Of a stretch of DNA of 18,239 nt, positions 6,837 through 14,817 are shown piece by piece. This stretch comes from Enterobacterales bacterium (GTDB lineage: Bacteria; Pseudomonadota; Gammaproteobacteria; Enterobacterales; Succinivibrionaceae). The stretch is from positions 1 to 18,239 of the forward strand of contig CAAGDP010000138.1 of NCBI GenBank assembly GCA_900768635.1, given 5' to 3'. A model generated the notes under the pieces. That model had not been told where the DNA came from and searched no databases. It saw nothing but the letters and a program-made list of their open reading frames with translations. Position 1 is the first letter of the stretch. Each line of letters opens with the position of its first letter. The position numbers and the translations under genes were made by a program.

Positions 6837-7690
6837 GTGCTATCAAACTGACCTTTGAAGAGCTGGTAAACGCCGCACCTGCAAATGTGGTCCTGCCTCT
6901 TTCCAAAGTCAGCAGTCCCCACTTCGGATTCCAGAACTCCCTGGCCAAAGGCCGGGGTATGGAATTTGATGAGGTCCGTCCATATGCGCCGGGAGATGAT
7001 GTGCGTAATATCGACTGGTATATTACGGCACGTTCCGGAAAACCCCATACCAAGCTTTTCCGGGAGGAGCGGGATCGCTGTGCATATATTGTCACCGATC
7101 TCAGCGAAACCATGTTTTTCGGATCTCTGGGACAGCTTAAAGCCCGGGTGGCAGCTATACTTACAGCATCCGTTGCTTGGCAGGCGAATAAAAATCATGA
7201 CAAGGTTGCCAGCATCCTTATTGCCGGGGACGAAATTATCCGGACTACGCCGGGAACCCGTCATAAAGATGTTCTGGATATTATCCGCAATGTTTACGAA
7301 GCTTATCAGAAAGGCCTTAGGTTGCCTAAGTCAACCCGGACCATTCAGGATGCTCTTGACGCCTTAAGTCGGAATATTCGTCCGGGAAGTCTTATTTATG
7401 TCATAAGCGACTTTTACCGTCTTTCCCCCCGGGCTGCAGTTATCCTGCGCTTCTTTAACTTAAATCATATTGTTTTCTGTTATCAGATTTTCGATCAGAT
7501 GGAAATCGAGCTGAAAAATCCGGGTATGCTTTATGCCGATAACGGGAACAGTGTAGGCTATATAATTTGTCCTGATAAAAAATTCACCGATGACTACCGG
7601 AAAATTGGTATGCATCGCATGCGCATTCTTTCCACACAGCTGAAACATTCCTGTCAGCGTCTGGTTCGAATTGACGCTTCCAAACAATAG
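6833..7690 (+). CDS. DUF58-domain protein of the Bat operon
   Basis: A 285-residue protein of the DUF58 family, found almost always beside a moxR gene. The diagnostic segment G-x-E-F-D-E-V-R-P-Y-x-P-G-D-D (about 42-56), R-N-I-D-W (58-62) and the following K-L-F-R-E-E-R (74-80) are present. After it, V-T-D-L-S-E-T-M (87-94) resembles the first metal-site loop of VWA folds, fitting the idea that DUF58 proteins contain a VWA-like domain. There is no signal peptide or clear membrane helix, so it is probably cytoplasmic or peripheral. The start codon overlaps the moxR stop. The molecular function of the family is not established; a role as a MoxR client or adaptor is inferred from conserved neighbourhood. 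Confidence 0.92.
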   Translation: MSAIKLTFEELVNAAPANVVLPLSKVSSPHFGFQNSLAKGRGMEFDEVRPYAPGDDVRNIDWYITARSGKPHTKLFREERDRCAYIVTDLSETMFFGSLGQLKARVAAILTASVAWQANKNHDKVASILIAGDEIIRTTPGTRHKDVLDIIRNVYEAYQKGLRLPKSTRTIQDALDALSRNIRPGSLIYVISDFYRLSPRAAVILRFFNLNHIVFCYQIFDQMEIELKNPGMLYADNGNSVGYIICPDKKFTDDYRKIGMHRMRILSTQLKHSCQRLVRIDASKQ

Positions 7691-7697
7691 GAAATTT

Positions 7698-8159
7698 ATG
7701 TACACCGCAGAACAAATTAACAATCTCGGGCTTAAGGACATTCATGTTGGAGACTTACCTTCCTCCATGAGTACCTGGGTGATAGGGATGCTGATTATTT
7801 TAATTGCTGTTCTGGTGCTGTTTCTGCTTATCCGCCAGTTCGGGCCATCTTTCAAAGCCATGTTCCGACTGGTGCGTGCTTATTTCCTGTCTGAAAATTT
7901 TCCCTGTGAACTGAGCTGTATCCTGAAAGAATCCTCCCTGCGGATTTTTCCCCGGGATAAAATCGCCGCCCTTACCGGTCCGGATTTTTTTCTTTTATTA
8001 GATAAAACCGGTCACACCAGCTTTAATACTAAGGTCAAAGACTGGAATGAACTTCTTTACGGCAACGGTGTCATTACCAGAAGCGAAAAAACCGCATTGC
8101 TCTGCAGCGGTCTGTTTTGGATTTTAGTAACCTCCTGGAGGCTTCCATGGTCCAGATAA
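7698..8159 (+). CDS. DUF4381-domain membrane protein of the Bat operon
   Basis: A 153-residue protein with a single membrane helix at about 26-45 and a C-terminal domain carrying L-R-I-F-P-R-D-K-I-A-A-L-T-G (81-94) and a F-L-L-L-D segment, the pattern I associate with DUF4381 proteins encoded between the DUF58 and VWA genes in proteobacterial Bat operons. The frame stays open upstream, but I chose the ATG at 7698 because TAGGAAA precedes it at proper spacing and no residues of the DUF58 gene then overlap; a 162-residue version would start inside that gene. The last four codons overlap the start of batA. Function unknown; its position suggests a membrane subunit of the Bat complex. Confidence 0.85.
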   Translation: MYTAEQINNLGLKDIHVGDLPSSMSTWVIGMLIILIAVLVLFLLIRQFGPSFKAMFRLVRAYFLSENFPCELSCILKESSLRIFPRDKIAALTGPDFFLLLDKTGHTSFNTKVKDWNELLYGNGVITRSEKTALLCSGLFWILVTSWRLPWSR

Positions 8160-9082
8160 AATATCCACTGGTACTTATCATAATGATCCTGCCTTATCTG
8201 GTTTATTACTTCTGGCCTATGAAAGAGCCTAGTCGCCGCCCTATCCGGCTACCATCCATTCCTATTGTAAAAAGCCGCAGTCCCAGAATTTCTCTTATTC
8301 TGGTGATTATGTCGGTACTAAGCTATATTTTTCTTACCCTGGCAGTTTCCCGTCCGGTATATTTGGGAAGTCCTGTTCTGGTTAAAAAGGAAAACTACAG
8401 CATTATGATGGCGGTGGATGTATCCATCTCCATGTCCCTGAAAGATATGCCGGTAGGTACTAAACGGGTATCCCGTCTGGAAGTTCTGAAAAAGGAAATC
8501 AAAAACTTTGTTTCCCAGCGTCCCAGTGATGACTTCGGCATGATTATTTTCGGCGAGAAAGCCTATGTAATGTCACCTCTAACATCAGATCATGTACTTT
8601 TCAATTCTCTGGTGGATGAACTGGATACCAGTTTTGCTGGCTCTCTTACCTCCATAGGAGAGGCAATTATTCTGGCAGGTCAGACCTTAAATAATACCGA
8701 CAGCACCAACCATATTCTTATTCTGCTCACTGACGGCCGGGATACTCTGGGAACCATTTCTCCGGATGATGCCATAGCCTATGCACTGAGCAACAATCTT
8801 AAAATTTACACTATTGGCTTCGGCTCAGCCAACAATAACAATACTGAAAACCTGAATATCGACGCCTTAAATAAAATTGCCACCCAGACCGGCGGTAAAT
8901 TCTTCAGGGCAACCGATCCCGCCTCCCTCTCCAGAATTTATGAGAATATTCATGCCACAGAGCAGAAAACTGTAACTGAAAAGTATTTCCAGAATATTTA
9001 CGAACTTTACTACATTCCTCTCCTGCTTTCTCTGTTACTTTCCTTTGGAGCAGCCTATATTTTAAGGAGGCATTATGAGTAG
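8147..9082 (+). CDS. batA: VWA-domain membrane protein BatA
   Basis: A 311-residue inner-membrane protein with helices at about 6-24, 48-69 and 288-305 flanking a von Willebrand A domain. The metal-ion-dependent adhesion site is complete: D91-x-S93-x-S95, T168 and D196 (in L-L-T-D-G-R-D). The ATG at 8147 follows TGGAGG at ideal spacing; a longer frame with TTG at 8117 would add ten residues without a ribosome site. It overlaps the DUF4381 gene by 13 bases and batB by 8, so translation is probably coupled. The family is thought to form a MoxR-assembled membrane complex with BatB, linked to oxidative stress or envelope integrity; the name derives from Bacteroides aerotolerance genes. The role here is inferred from operon structure. 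Confidence 0.92.
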   Translation: MVQIKYPLVLIIMILPYLVYYFWPMKEPSRRPIRLPSIPIVKSRSPRISLILVIMSVLSYIFLTLAVSRPVYLGSPVLVKKENYSIMMAVDVSISMSLKDMPVGTKRVSRLEVLKKEIKNFVSQRPSDDFGMIIFGEKAYVMSPLTSDHVLFNSLVDELDTSFAGSLTSIGEAIILAGQTLNNTDSTNHILILLTDGRDTLGTISPDDAIAYALSNNLKIYTIGFGSANNNNTENLNIDALNKIATQTGGKFFRATDPASLSRIYENIHATEQKTVTEKYFQNIYELYYIPLLLSLLLSFGAAYILRRHYE

Positions 9083-10589
9083 TTTTTTTATTGCCCGGCC
9101 TCTTTTTCTTCTGCTGCTGGCAGTACCTCTGTTCTTTTGGTTTATGAAACTCCGTCGTCTTACATCCGCCCAGAAGATGATGAGTCCGGAGATTTTCAAT
9201 TTCTTTAACCGGGAAAATACCCGGAAGATCCGCAGAAATCTCAAGCTTTTTGTTATTCCCTGGATCCTGGGAACCATTGCTTTGTCAGGACCTACAATTG
9301 TGGATGAGGATAAACCGGTATATCAGAACCGGGAAATGTGGGTCTGGGTTATGGATTTATCCAATTCCATGCTGGCAGATGATATTAAACCTTCCCGGTA
9401 TATGCAGATGCGCTATACACTCCTACAGCTATTGAAAAAAGCAACTCCCAACAAGGAAATTGCACTGGTGGTTTTTGCAGGCAATGCCTATACCCTGCTA
9501 CCTCCCACCTCCGATTTTGTAACATTGCGTCATTATATCAGCCAGCTGGAGCCCTCCCAGATCCCTATGCAGGGTACAGATCTCACTAGGGCCCTTTTCC
9601 ATGCCGACCGGATCATTACCAACGCTGGAGTTCAGGGTAATGTTCTTATCATTACTGACGGCATTAATTCCCAAGAAGAAGCTCTGGCCATGGCAAAATT
9701 TATTAATTCCAGCTCCAACAATTTCTTTATGGATGTGATCAGCTCCAATACCGGTTCGGCTCTCCGTATGGCTAATGGGGAACTGCTTAAGGACAGTGAC
9801 GGAGACATTGTTATTGCCCGGGCGAATATCCGTAATGTGGAAACTCTGGCAAAGAATGCTCCGGTAAAGATTTTCCATGGCCCAAATGAGCATGAAATCG
9901 GCAAAATATTCCGTTTTGCCGAGTCCCGGCAGAAAGCAGCCATAAAGGATGTTTATCAACAGTATGATTTAGGTTATTTTCTGGCGATACCTTTACTGCT
10001 GCTAGTTTTTGTGTTCCGTCAGGGATTTTTATTTTCTTTTGCGGTGGCTGTCACTTTATGCTCTCTCTTCACTCCGAGTAAAGTTTATGCCTCTGATGAA
10101 ACAGGTTCGGCTTTGTATAATGAAGCCCGCTATCTGGAGGCTGCTGAAGAATTTGAAGATCCGGTGTGGAAAGGTAACGCCTATTATCGTGCCGGTCATT
10201 ATCAGGAAGCTGCTGAAGCATATGAAAGCTCCGGCAGAACACAGAATCCGGAAGTGCTGTATAATCTTGCCAACAGCTATGCCATGAAAGGGGATGTGAA
10301 CACTGCCATTCTTCTTTATCAGAAAGTTCAGGAGACTAATAACTCCTGCTCTTTTGATGCCAAATATAATGAGGATCTTCTCCATCGTCTCCAGCAGGAG
10401 GAACTGTCAAAACGCCATGAAATTACCAACAGCCGGGTGGATGTGGTGTCAGTGGAAAATGCAGAGGATAACCGATGCACTAAAGATGGTGGCTGTCGCT
10501 CTATTAATCCGGAAGGACTTATCCGGGATCGTCTGCTGAAAATGCAGTTAAACAGTGATCATAAGAAAGGACCCGCAGAGCAATGGTAA
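9075..10589 (+). CDS. batB: VWA and TPR protein BatB(-BatC fusion)
   Basis: A 504-residue membrane protein. Helices lie at about 5-24 and 57-74, then a VWA domain with an intact metal site (D94-x-S96-x-S98, T168, D195), then a hydrophobic region at about 301-334 ending in V-Y-A-S, and a C-terminal tetratricopeptide part (about 345-425, repeats such as A-Y-Y-R-A-G-x-Y-Q-E-A-A and V-L-Y-N-L-A-N-S-Y). The TPR part corresponds to the separate BatC protein of some bacteria, so this is the fused arrangement common in gammaproteobacteria. The tail after 445 is polar and low in structure. The start has an AAGGAGG site and overlaps batA by 8 bases; the stop overlaps batD by 7. Confidence 0.92.
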   Translation: MSSFFIARPLFLLLLAVPLFFWFMKLRRLTSAQKMMSPEIFNFFNRENTRKIRRNLKLFVIPWILGTIALSGPTIVDEDKPVYQNREMWVWVMDLSNSMLADDIKPSRYMQMRYTLLQLLKKATPNKEIALVVFAGNAYTLLPPTSDFVTLRHYISQLEPSQIPMQGTDLTRALFHADRIITNAGVQGNVLIITDGINSQEEALAMAKFINSSSNNFFMDVISSNTGSALRMANGELLKDSDGDIVIARANIRNVETLAKNAPVKIFHGPNEHEIGKIFRFAESRQKAAIKDVYQQYDLGYFLAIPLLLLVFVFRQGFLFSFAVAVTLCSLFTPSKVYASDETGSALYNEARYLEAAEEFEDPVWKGNAYYRAGHYQEAAEAYESSGRTQNPEVLYNLANSYAMKGDVNTAILLYQKVQETNNSCSFDAKYNEDLLHRLQQEELSKRHEITNSRVDVVSVENAEDNRCTKDGGCRSINPEGLIRDRLLKMQLNSDHKKGPAEQW

Positions 10590-12196
10590 AAAAATTCTTG
10601 GTACTGATTCTGTTTTTCTTTGGAGTTCTGGGATCGGCTTATGGAGCAAATCTTATACATACCCGCATTCATGACGACAAGATTTTTCAGGGGGAAAGTT
10701 TTTTATTTATTATTACCGCCACAGGTCGATTTGAGCAGAACGATCTGGATCCCCGTCCTCTGGCCAAGGAATTTACCCTAGGGGAAACCAGCTTTACCTA
10801 TGATGGAAACAAGGATCGTTCCATCTGGCGCATTCCAATGATCTGCCGCCGGGACGGCATTCAGATGATCCCCAGCTTCCTGATTAAGGATAATGTATCA
10901 ACTCCTTTCCCTATTACAGTACGAAGAGCCCATTCCGTTTCCTCCCGTCCGGAAATAAGCAATCTGGTTGTTACCGAACTTAAGAGCCGGGATTTTTATG
11001 TCAATGAAACCATTTTAATTAAAACGGTAATTAATAAGACACCGAATATTGATATCTCCAGCATTAATGCTCCTGTTCTGGAAGGTAACGGTCAAATTCA
11101 TCTGGTACATGAAGATACCAGACAGAAGAACACCATGGGTCGCAGTTCCACTACCGTTACCCGGATTTATGCTGCATCCTTCCGGGAGCCGGGTGTACAC
11201 CGGATTTACCCGGTAATGGTAAACGGTACTTATCTCCAGAAAGACACCAATGTTACCATCTCCAATCGCAATCAGAATAATGCCATTGTGGTTTCCGATC
11301 CCGCCCGAAATCAGGGTGCAGCCCGGAAAATCCGCTTCGTGCAACAGGCAGAGCCGTTTGTAATCAATATTTCACCTGTTAAAGGTCAGAAAAATCTTCT
11401 TATTGCATCGGATCTTAAGATCCGGGAAAAATGGGAGCCGGAAAAGGATGCTTCCTTGGGAGTAAATGAGCCTATTGCCCATGAAATATCCTTTACCGCT
11501 CAGGGCGTATCAGTAGCTGATCTGCCTCATCCTCTGGTTAAGGCCACCCCTCAATATAAAGCTTATAATGATCGTCTGCAAACATGGGAAAACTATGACC
11601 CCCAGACCGGTATTCTAACCTCCAGCCTTACCATTCGTCAGGTTTATGTACCGCTTAAAAGTATGACATTGCGCTTTGAACCTCTAGAAATCAGCTGGCT
11701 AAAACGGGGTACGGAGGGTAAAGCATCTATCAGCATCTACCGTCTTACTTCTCCATCCTATACCATAATCGGAAGCGGAAATGAATCCTATGATCTCCGC
11801 AATACCTCCCTTACTCAGACATTGCTTATGTCGGCATTAATCCTGATTATTTTCCTTATCGGATTATGCGTCTTTTATCTTCTCTGTCTGGAACGAATCA
11901 TTACTTTTGACTACCTGAAAAATCGCATTGCCCGTTACCGCGCCCGGAGAGATCTCCTGAAGAACTTCAGTACCGATAATGCCCGAAAAGCATATCAGCA
12001 GATTATGACCTATGCCCGGATCTGCTGCGGTCCTAACTGTAATAGTTTTGAAAAAATCCCGGGGTATGAAAAATACCGTACCTATCTGGATGCAATTTCC
12101 GAAGCTTTGTGGAACACGGACAAGACTGCGACAGGTGCTGATTATGACGGCCGGGAGTTCCGGAAAATTTTGTCTAAGTTCACAAAACTGCAGTAA
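10583..12196 (+). CDS. batD: BatD-like protein (oxygen-tolerance domain)
   Basis: A 537-residue protein with a lipid-soluble N-terminal segment ending in A-Y-G (about 1-21), read as a signal peptide, a long beta-rich periplasmic region with repeated Ig-like patterns (for example I-F-Q-G-E-S-F-x-F near 33-41 and Y-V-N-E-T-I-L-I-K near 138-146), one membrane helix at about 412-437, and a basic cytoplasmic tail of about 100 residues. This plan (signal, beta domains, single helix, tail) is that of BatD proteins, which close Bat operons. The start overlaps batB by 7 bases. It is the last gene of the operon, and only a weak AT-rich hairpin follows. Function not established; a periplasmic arm of the complex is an inference. 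Confidence 0.88.
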   Translation: MVKKFLVLILFFFGVLGSAYGANLIHTRIHDDKIFQGESFLFIITATGRFEQNDLDPRPLAKEFTLGETSFTYDGNKDRSIWRIPMICRRDGIQMIPSFLIKDNVSTPFPITVRRAHSVSSRPEISNLVVTELKSRDFYVNETILIKTVINKTPNIDISSINAPVLEGNGQIHLVHEDTRQKNTMGRSSTTVTRIYAASFREPGVHRIYPVMVNGTYLQKDTNVTISNRNQNNAIVVSDPARNQGAARKIRFVQQAEPFVINISPVKGQKNLLIASDLKIREKWEPEKDASLGVNEPIAHEISFTAQGVSVADLPHPLVKATPQYKAYNDRLQTWENYDPQTGILTSSLTIRQVYVPLKSMTLRFEPLEISWLKRGTEGKASISIYRLTSPSYTIIGSGNESYDLRNTSLTQTLLMSALILIIFLIGLCVFYLLCLERIITFDYLKNRIARYRARRDLLKNFSTDNARKAYQQIMTYARICCGPNCNSFEKIPGYEKYRTYLDAISEALWNTDKTATGADYDGREFRKILSKFTKLQ

Positions 12197-12261
12197 TTTC
12201 ACAGGTGTATAAATCAGGAAACAGTAAATTTGATCCTTATCATTCTAAATGATTAATACAT

Positions 12262-12291
12262 TTGATACCATTAATCAAAATGCTTTATGTT
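12262..12291 (+). promoter_or_regulatory. Candidate promoter of the EAL-HDOD gene
   Basis: TTGATA (12262-12267) and TATGTT (12286-12291) are 18 bases apart, each matching at least 4 of 6. The leader would be about 55 bases. A second site near 12309-12337 is too close to the start codon to allow a ribosome site in the transcript. Confidence 0.3.
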
Positions 12292-12352
12292 TTTTTATCT
12301 ATAGCTTATTGATTTTTTAAGAAATAACTTATTTATACGGTAGGAGTTGCTA

Positions 12353-13570
12353 ATGTATTCTTTCGTAGCAAGACAGCCGATTCTTGATTCCCGTATGCGT
12401 ACATATGCATATGAACTTCTGTTCAGACAGGGCCTTACAAACGCTTTCCCTAATATCTCTTCAGAAAAGGCCACTATTTCACTGCTGTCGGAACAATTTC
12501 TCAGCCAGCCTATTGAATCTCTGGTGGGAGATAAAATCAGTTTTGTTAATTTCCCTTATTCTCTTATAGTTGCCGGTATCATTGATTCTCTGCCACCGAA
12601 AAAAGTGGTTATTGAGATCCTGGAAGATGCAACACCTAATGATACCCTGCTGGAATCAGTAAAGGTTCTGAAGGGGAAGCATTATACTCTGGCTCTGGAT
12701 GATTTTACTCTGGACGGTGAGTGGGATAAATTCCTGCCTTATATTGATATTATCAAGTTCGACTGGCGACTGACTCCCCGGGATGTGATCCAGAAGTATA
12801 TGGAGGATCATGCGGATGAACTTGCTCATATAAAATGTCTGGCAGAAAAAATCGAAACCAAGGAAGAATTTGAAATCGCCAAGAATATGGGTTTCAAGTT
12901 ATTTCAGGGTTACTTTTTCAGCAAGCCGGAAGTTGTTAAACAGAAGACTCTTTCTGCAAGCCAGCTGGCCATTACTCAGCTTTTTACCGAATGCGTCAAG
13001 GACGATGTGAACTACGATAAAATTGAACGCATTTTAAGTCAGGATCAGTCTCTGGCCTACAAATTACTCCGCTATGTAAACAATATCCGTTACGGAAACA
13101 GCGATCCTATAACCTCATTTAAGCATGCTGTTGTCTTCCTGGGTAAGGAAAATATGCGGCGTTTTATCAGTCTGGTTTATACTACCAGTATTTCAGAAAA
13201 CAAACCTTCTGAATTGTCCCGAATGTCCCTTATCCGGGCACGTTTCTGCGAACTCCTTGCCATGAAGCGGAAAAATAAGGTTGATCCTCAGGATGCCTTT
13301 ATGTGCGGACTGTTTTCACTTCTTGATGCCATGATGGATCGAACCTTTACCGAAATCATCAGCATGATCCCTATCCGGGACGAAATTAAACAGGCTCTTA
13401 TTGATAAAAAAGGTGAAATGGCTTTTTATCTGGGTTTGGTGATGGATTATGAAACTCTTAACTGGCCACGGGTTAAACTTCGGGTGCAAAAGTTAGGTAT
13501 TGATGAGCAGGAAGCTATTGATATTTATCTTGAAGCGACTAAATGGGCCAATAAGGTTCTTTCCGAATAA
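12353..13570 (+). CDS. EAL-HDOD domain signalling protein
   Basis: A 405-residue cytoplasmic protein: an EAL-type c-di-GMP domain (about 1-196) followed by an HDOD domain (about 197-390), the YuxH-type architecture. It opens with F-V-A-R-Q-P-I, usual for this group. The EAL motif reads E-L-L (E21). Residues at the usual metal and catalytic positions are still seen: N66, E89, D116-D117, K135, A-E-K-I-E-T (164-169) and Q185. The loop after D-D-F, normally G-x-G, is T-L-D-G, so activity is doubtful; it may instead bind c-di-GMP or signal through HDOD. ATG at 12353 with TAGGAG six bases upstream; the in-frame TTG at 12347 lies directly after that site. Monocistronic, between the Bat operon and a rhombosortase gene, closed by a strong terminator. 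Confidence 0.92.
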   Translation: MYSFVARQPILDSRMRTYAYELLFRQGLTNAFPNISSEKATISLLSEQFLSQPIESLVGDKISFVNFPYSLIVAGIIDSLPPKKVVIEILEDATPNDTLLESVKVLKGKHYTLALDDFTLDGEWDKFLPYIDIIKFDWRLTPRDVIQKYMEDHADELAHIKCLAEKIETKEEFEIAKNMGFKLFQGYFFSKPEVVKQKTLSASQLAITQLFTECVKDDVNYDKIERILSQDQSLAYKLLRYVNNIRYGNSDPITSFKHAVVFLGKENMRRFISLVYTTSISENKPSELSRMSLIRARFCELLAMKRKNKVDPQDAFMCGLFSLLDAMMDRTFTEIISMIPIRDEIKQALIDKKGEMAFYLGLVMDYETLNWPRVKLRVQKLGIDEQEAIDIYLEATKWANKVLSE

Positions 13571-13581
13571 TACTTATTCTG

Positions 13582-13608
13582 TTCCCGGTTAAAACCGGGA
13601 ATTTTATT
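13582..13608 (+). terminator. Intrinsic terminator of the EAL-HDOD gene
   Basis: A perfect stem TTCCCGGT/ACCGGGAA with a TAAA loop, followed by TTTTATT. It starts 11 bases after the stop codon. Confidence 0.92.
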
Positions 13609-13631
13609 GTAACTGCTCTCTGGCTGGATCT

Positions 13632-14207
13632 ATGCCTTTAATTATAATTTTTGCCGGGATAATTGCTCTGATCCATTATCTTGGTGCTGAAACTTCTCTG
13701 CCCCTGGCTCTCAGCTCCCGCAATCTGAATATTAATCCCCTGACTTATTTATGGGGAAATTTTGTTCATGAAAGCTATGAACATCTTATCTATGATCTTA
13801 CTGCATTTATTCTGATCTACTATTTGTCACCAAGACCAAATCTCATGGGTTTTAACAAATATGCTCTGAAATATTTGGCAGTATTTGTAGCAGTAAATAC
13901 GGTACTGAATATCTTTATTATGAGTAAATGGTTTCCAGGAGGACATCTGAGTTTTTACCGGGGTATTTCCGCTGCCAACTTTACCATGTATTTTTTAATT
14001 GCATTATGCTGGCTTAATCAGAAACTGTCATTTTCCATTACTCTGATAGTTCTGGGAGTCCTTTTTGCCGGAACCTCACCCCTTATTCATGAACTGACCG
14101 TAACTCTGGGGATCAGCATGGATGTGGGCAAAATCTCCATCTGGTCCCATGTATGCGGATCAATTCTATCATTGCCCCTGTGGTTTGCTATTCGCCGGAT
14201 ATTTTAG
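13632..14207 (+). CDS. Rhombosortase / rhomboid-family intramembrane serine protease
   Basis: A 191-residue protein with about six hydrophobic segments and rhomboid landmarks: W-G-N-F-V-H with E-H-L after it in the second segment, a G-I-S motif with the presumed catalytic S113 in the fourth, and a last helix with S-H-V-C-G and the presumed H173. Small rhomboids of this size with G-x-S but without the usual G-x-S-G are typical of rhombosortases, which process GlyGly-CTERM proteins before release to the surface. Expected in the inner membrane. The ATG at 13632 has only a weak ribosome site (TGGAT). No GlyGly-CTERM substrate is in this window. The 3' end overlaps the convergent HD-hydrolase gene by 20 bases. 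Rhomboid superfamily fairly sure; rhombosortase subfamily likely. Confidence 0.72.
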   Translation: MPLIIIFAGIIALIHYLGAETSLPLALSSRNLNINPLTYLWGNFVHESYEHLIYDLTAFILIYYLSPRPNLMGFNKYALKYLAVFVAVNTVLNIFIMSKWFPGGHLSFYRGISAANFTMYFLIALCWLNQKLSFSITLIVLGVLFAGTSPLIHELTVTLGISMDVGKISIWSHVCGSILSLPLWFAIRRIF

Positions 14208-14814
14208 ATGAAACCACATCATTACTTATAAAACCCTGCTTGACACTGGGCTCAATAAAATTTTTCTGGGCATATTCCCAGAGAGTTTCTGAGCCTTCTC
14301 CTGTGCGTTTATTTCGACGCAATACTTGAGATAGCTTAACCTTATGTTCAGACCAGGCTACACCTCCGGATGCCCGGTTAAGCATCATAGGCTGGAAGTT
14401 ATCTAAAGTGTGGGCAAAGCAGGATTCCGGCGTTTGCCATTCCTCAAACTCATTCCACAAATCCCGGAAATAATTCTGTTGATCCGGAGGCAACATTCCA
14501 AATAGCTTTTCAGCAGCCTTAACTTCCCGTTCATGCTGGTTTTCCCTGGCTTTTTCATCGTAGGCAAAAGTATCACCGGCATAAATCTCCACCAGATCAT
14601 GAACAAGAAGAAGAGATATCACCTTGAAACGATCAATATCACTATTGGCATGTTCCGCCAGTACCAAAGCCATAACCGCCATATGCCAGGCATGTTCGGA
14701 ATCATTTTCCTTCCGGGAGCCGTCAGCTAAAAATGTCTGACGGACAATTTCCTTTTCGGAATCAATAGCCAGACAAAAATCCAGCTGTTGCTGTAAACGA
14801 TCACTCTGAGTCAT
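14188..14814 (-). CDS. HD-domain hydrolase, HDDC2/YfbR-like (probable 5'-nucleotidase)
   Basis: A 208-residue cytoplasmic metal-dependent phosphohydrolase of the HD superfamily (COG1896 type). Visible metal ligands are S-E-H-A-W-H (about 39-44), H-D-L-V-E-I-Y-A-G-D-T (about 72-82) and a later D (in H-T-L-D-N). Related YfbR and HDDC2 proteins dephosphorylate deoxynucleoside 5'-monophosphates; the H-D-L-V-E-x-x-A-G-D pattern is closer to HDDC2 than to E. coli YfbR. The ATG at 14814 is preceded by GGGGAT inside the end of pyrF, only 3 bases away, so the two genes are co-transcribed and probably translationally coupled, which fits a nucleotide role. Its last 20 bases overlap the convergent rhombosortase gene. 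Substrate not determined. Confidence 0.85.
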   Translation of the reverse strand: MTQSDRLQQQLDFCLAIDSEKEIVRQTFLADGSRKENDSEHAWHMAVMALVLAEHANSDIDRFKVISLLLVHDLVEIYAGDTFAYDEKARENQHEREVKAAEKLFGMLPPDQQNYFRDLWNEFEEWQTPESCFAHTLDNFQPMMLNRASGGVAWSEHKVKLSQVLRRNKRTGEGSETLWEYAQKNFIEPSVKQGFISNDVVSSKISGE

Positions 14815-14817
14815 AAA

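Noticed and set aside
12253..12298. AT-rich hairpin after batD (ATTTGAT/ATCAAA with a T-run nearby)
   Set aside because: The stem is weak, has no G-C core, and the T-run starts about nine bases after it, so I do not call a terminator.
12309..12337. TTGATT-17-TTTATA promoter-like pair just before the EAL-HDOD gene
   Set aside because: The transcript would start at or inside the ribosome site, so it is unlikely to serve the gene.
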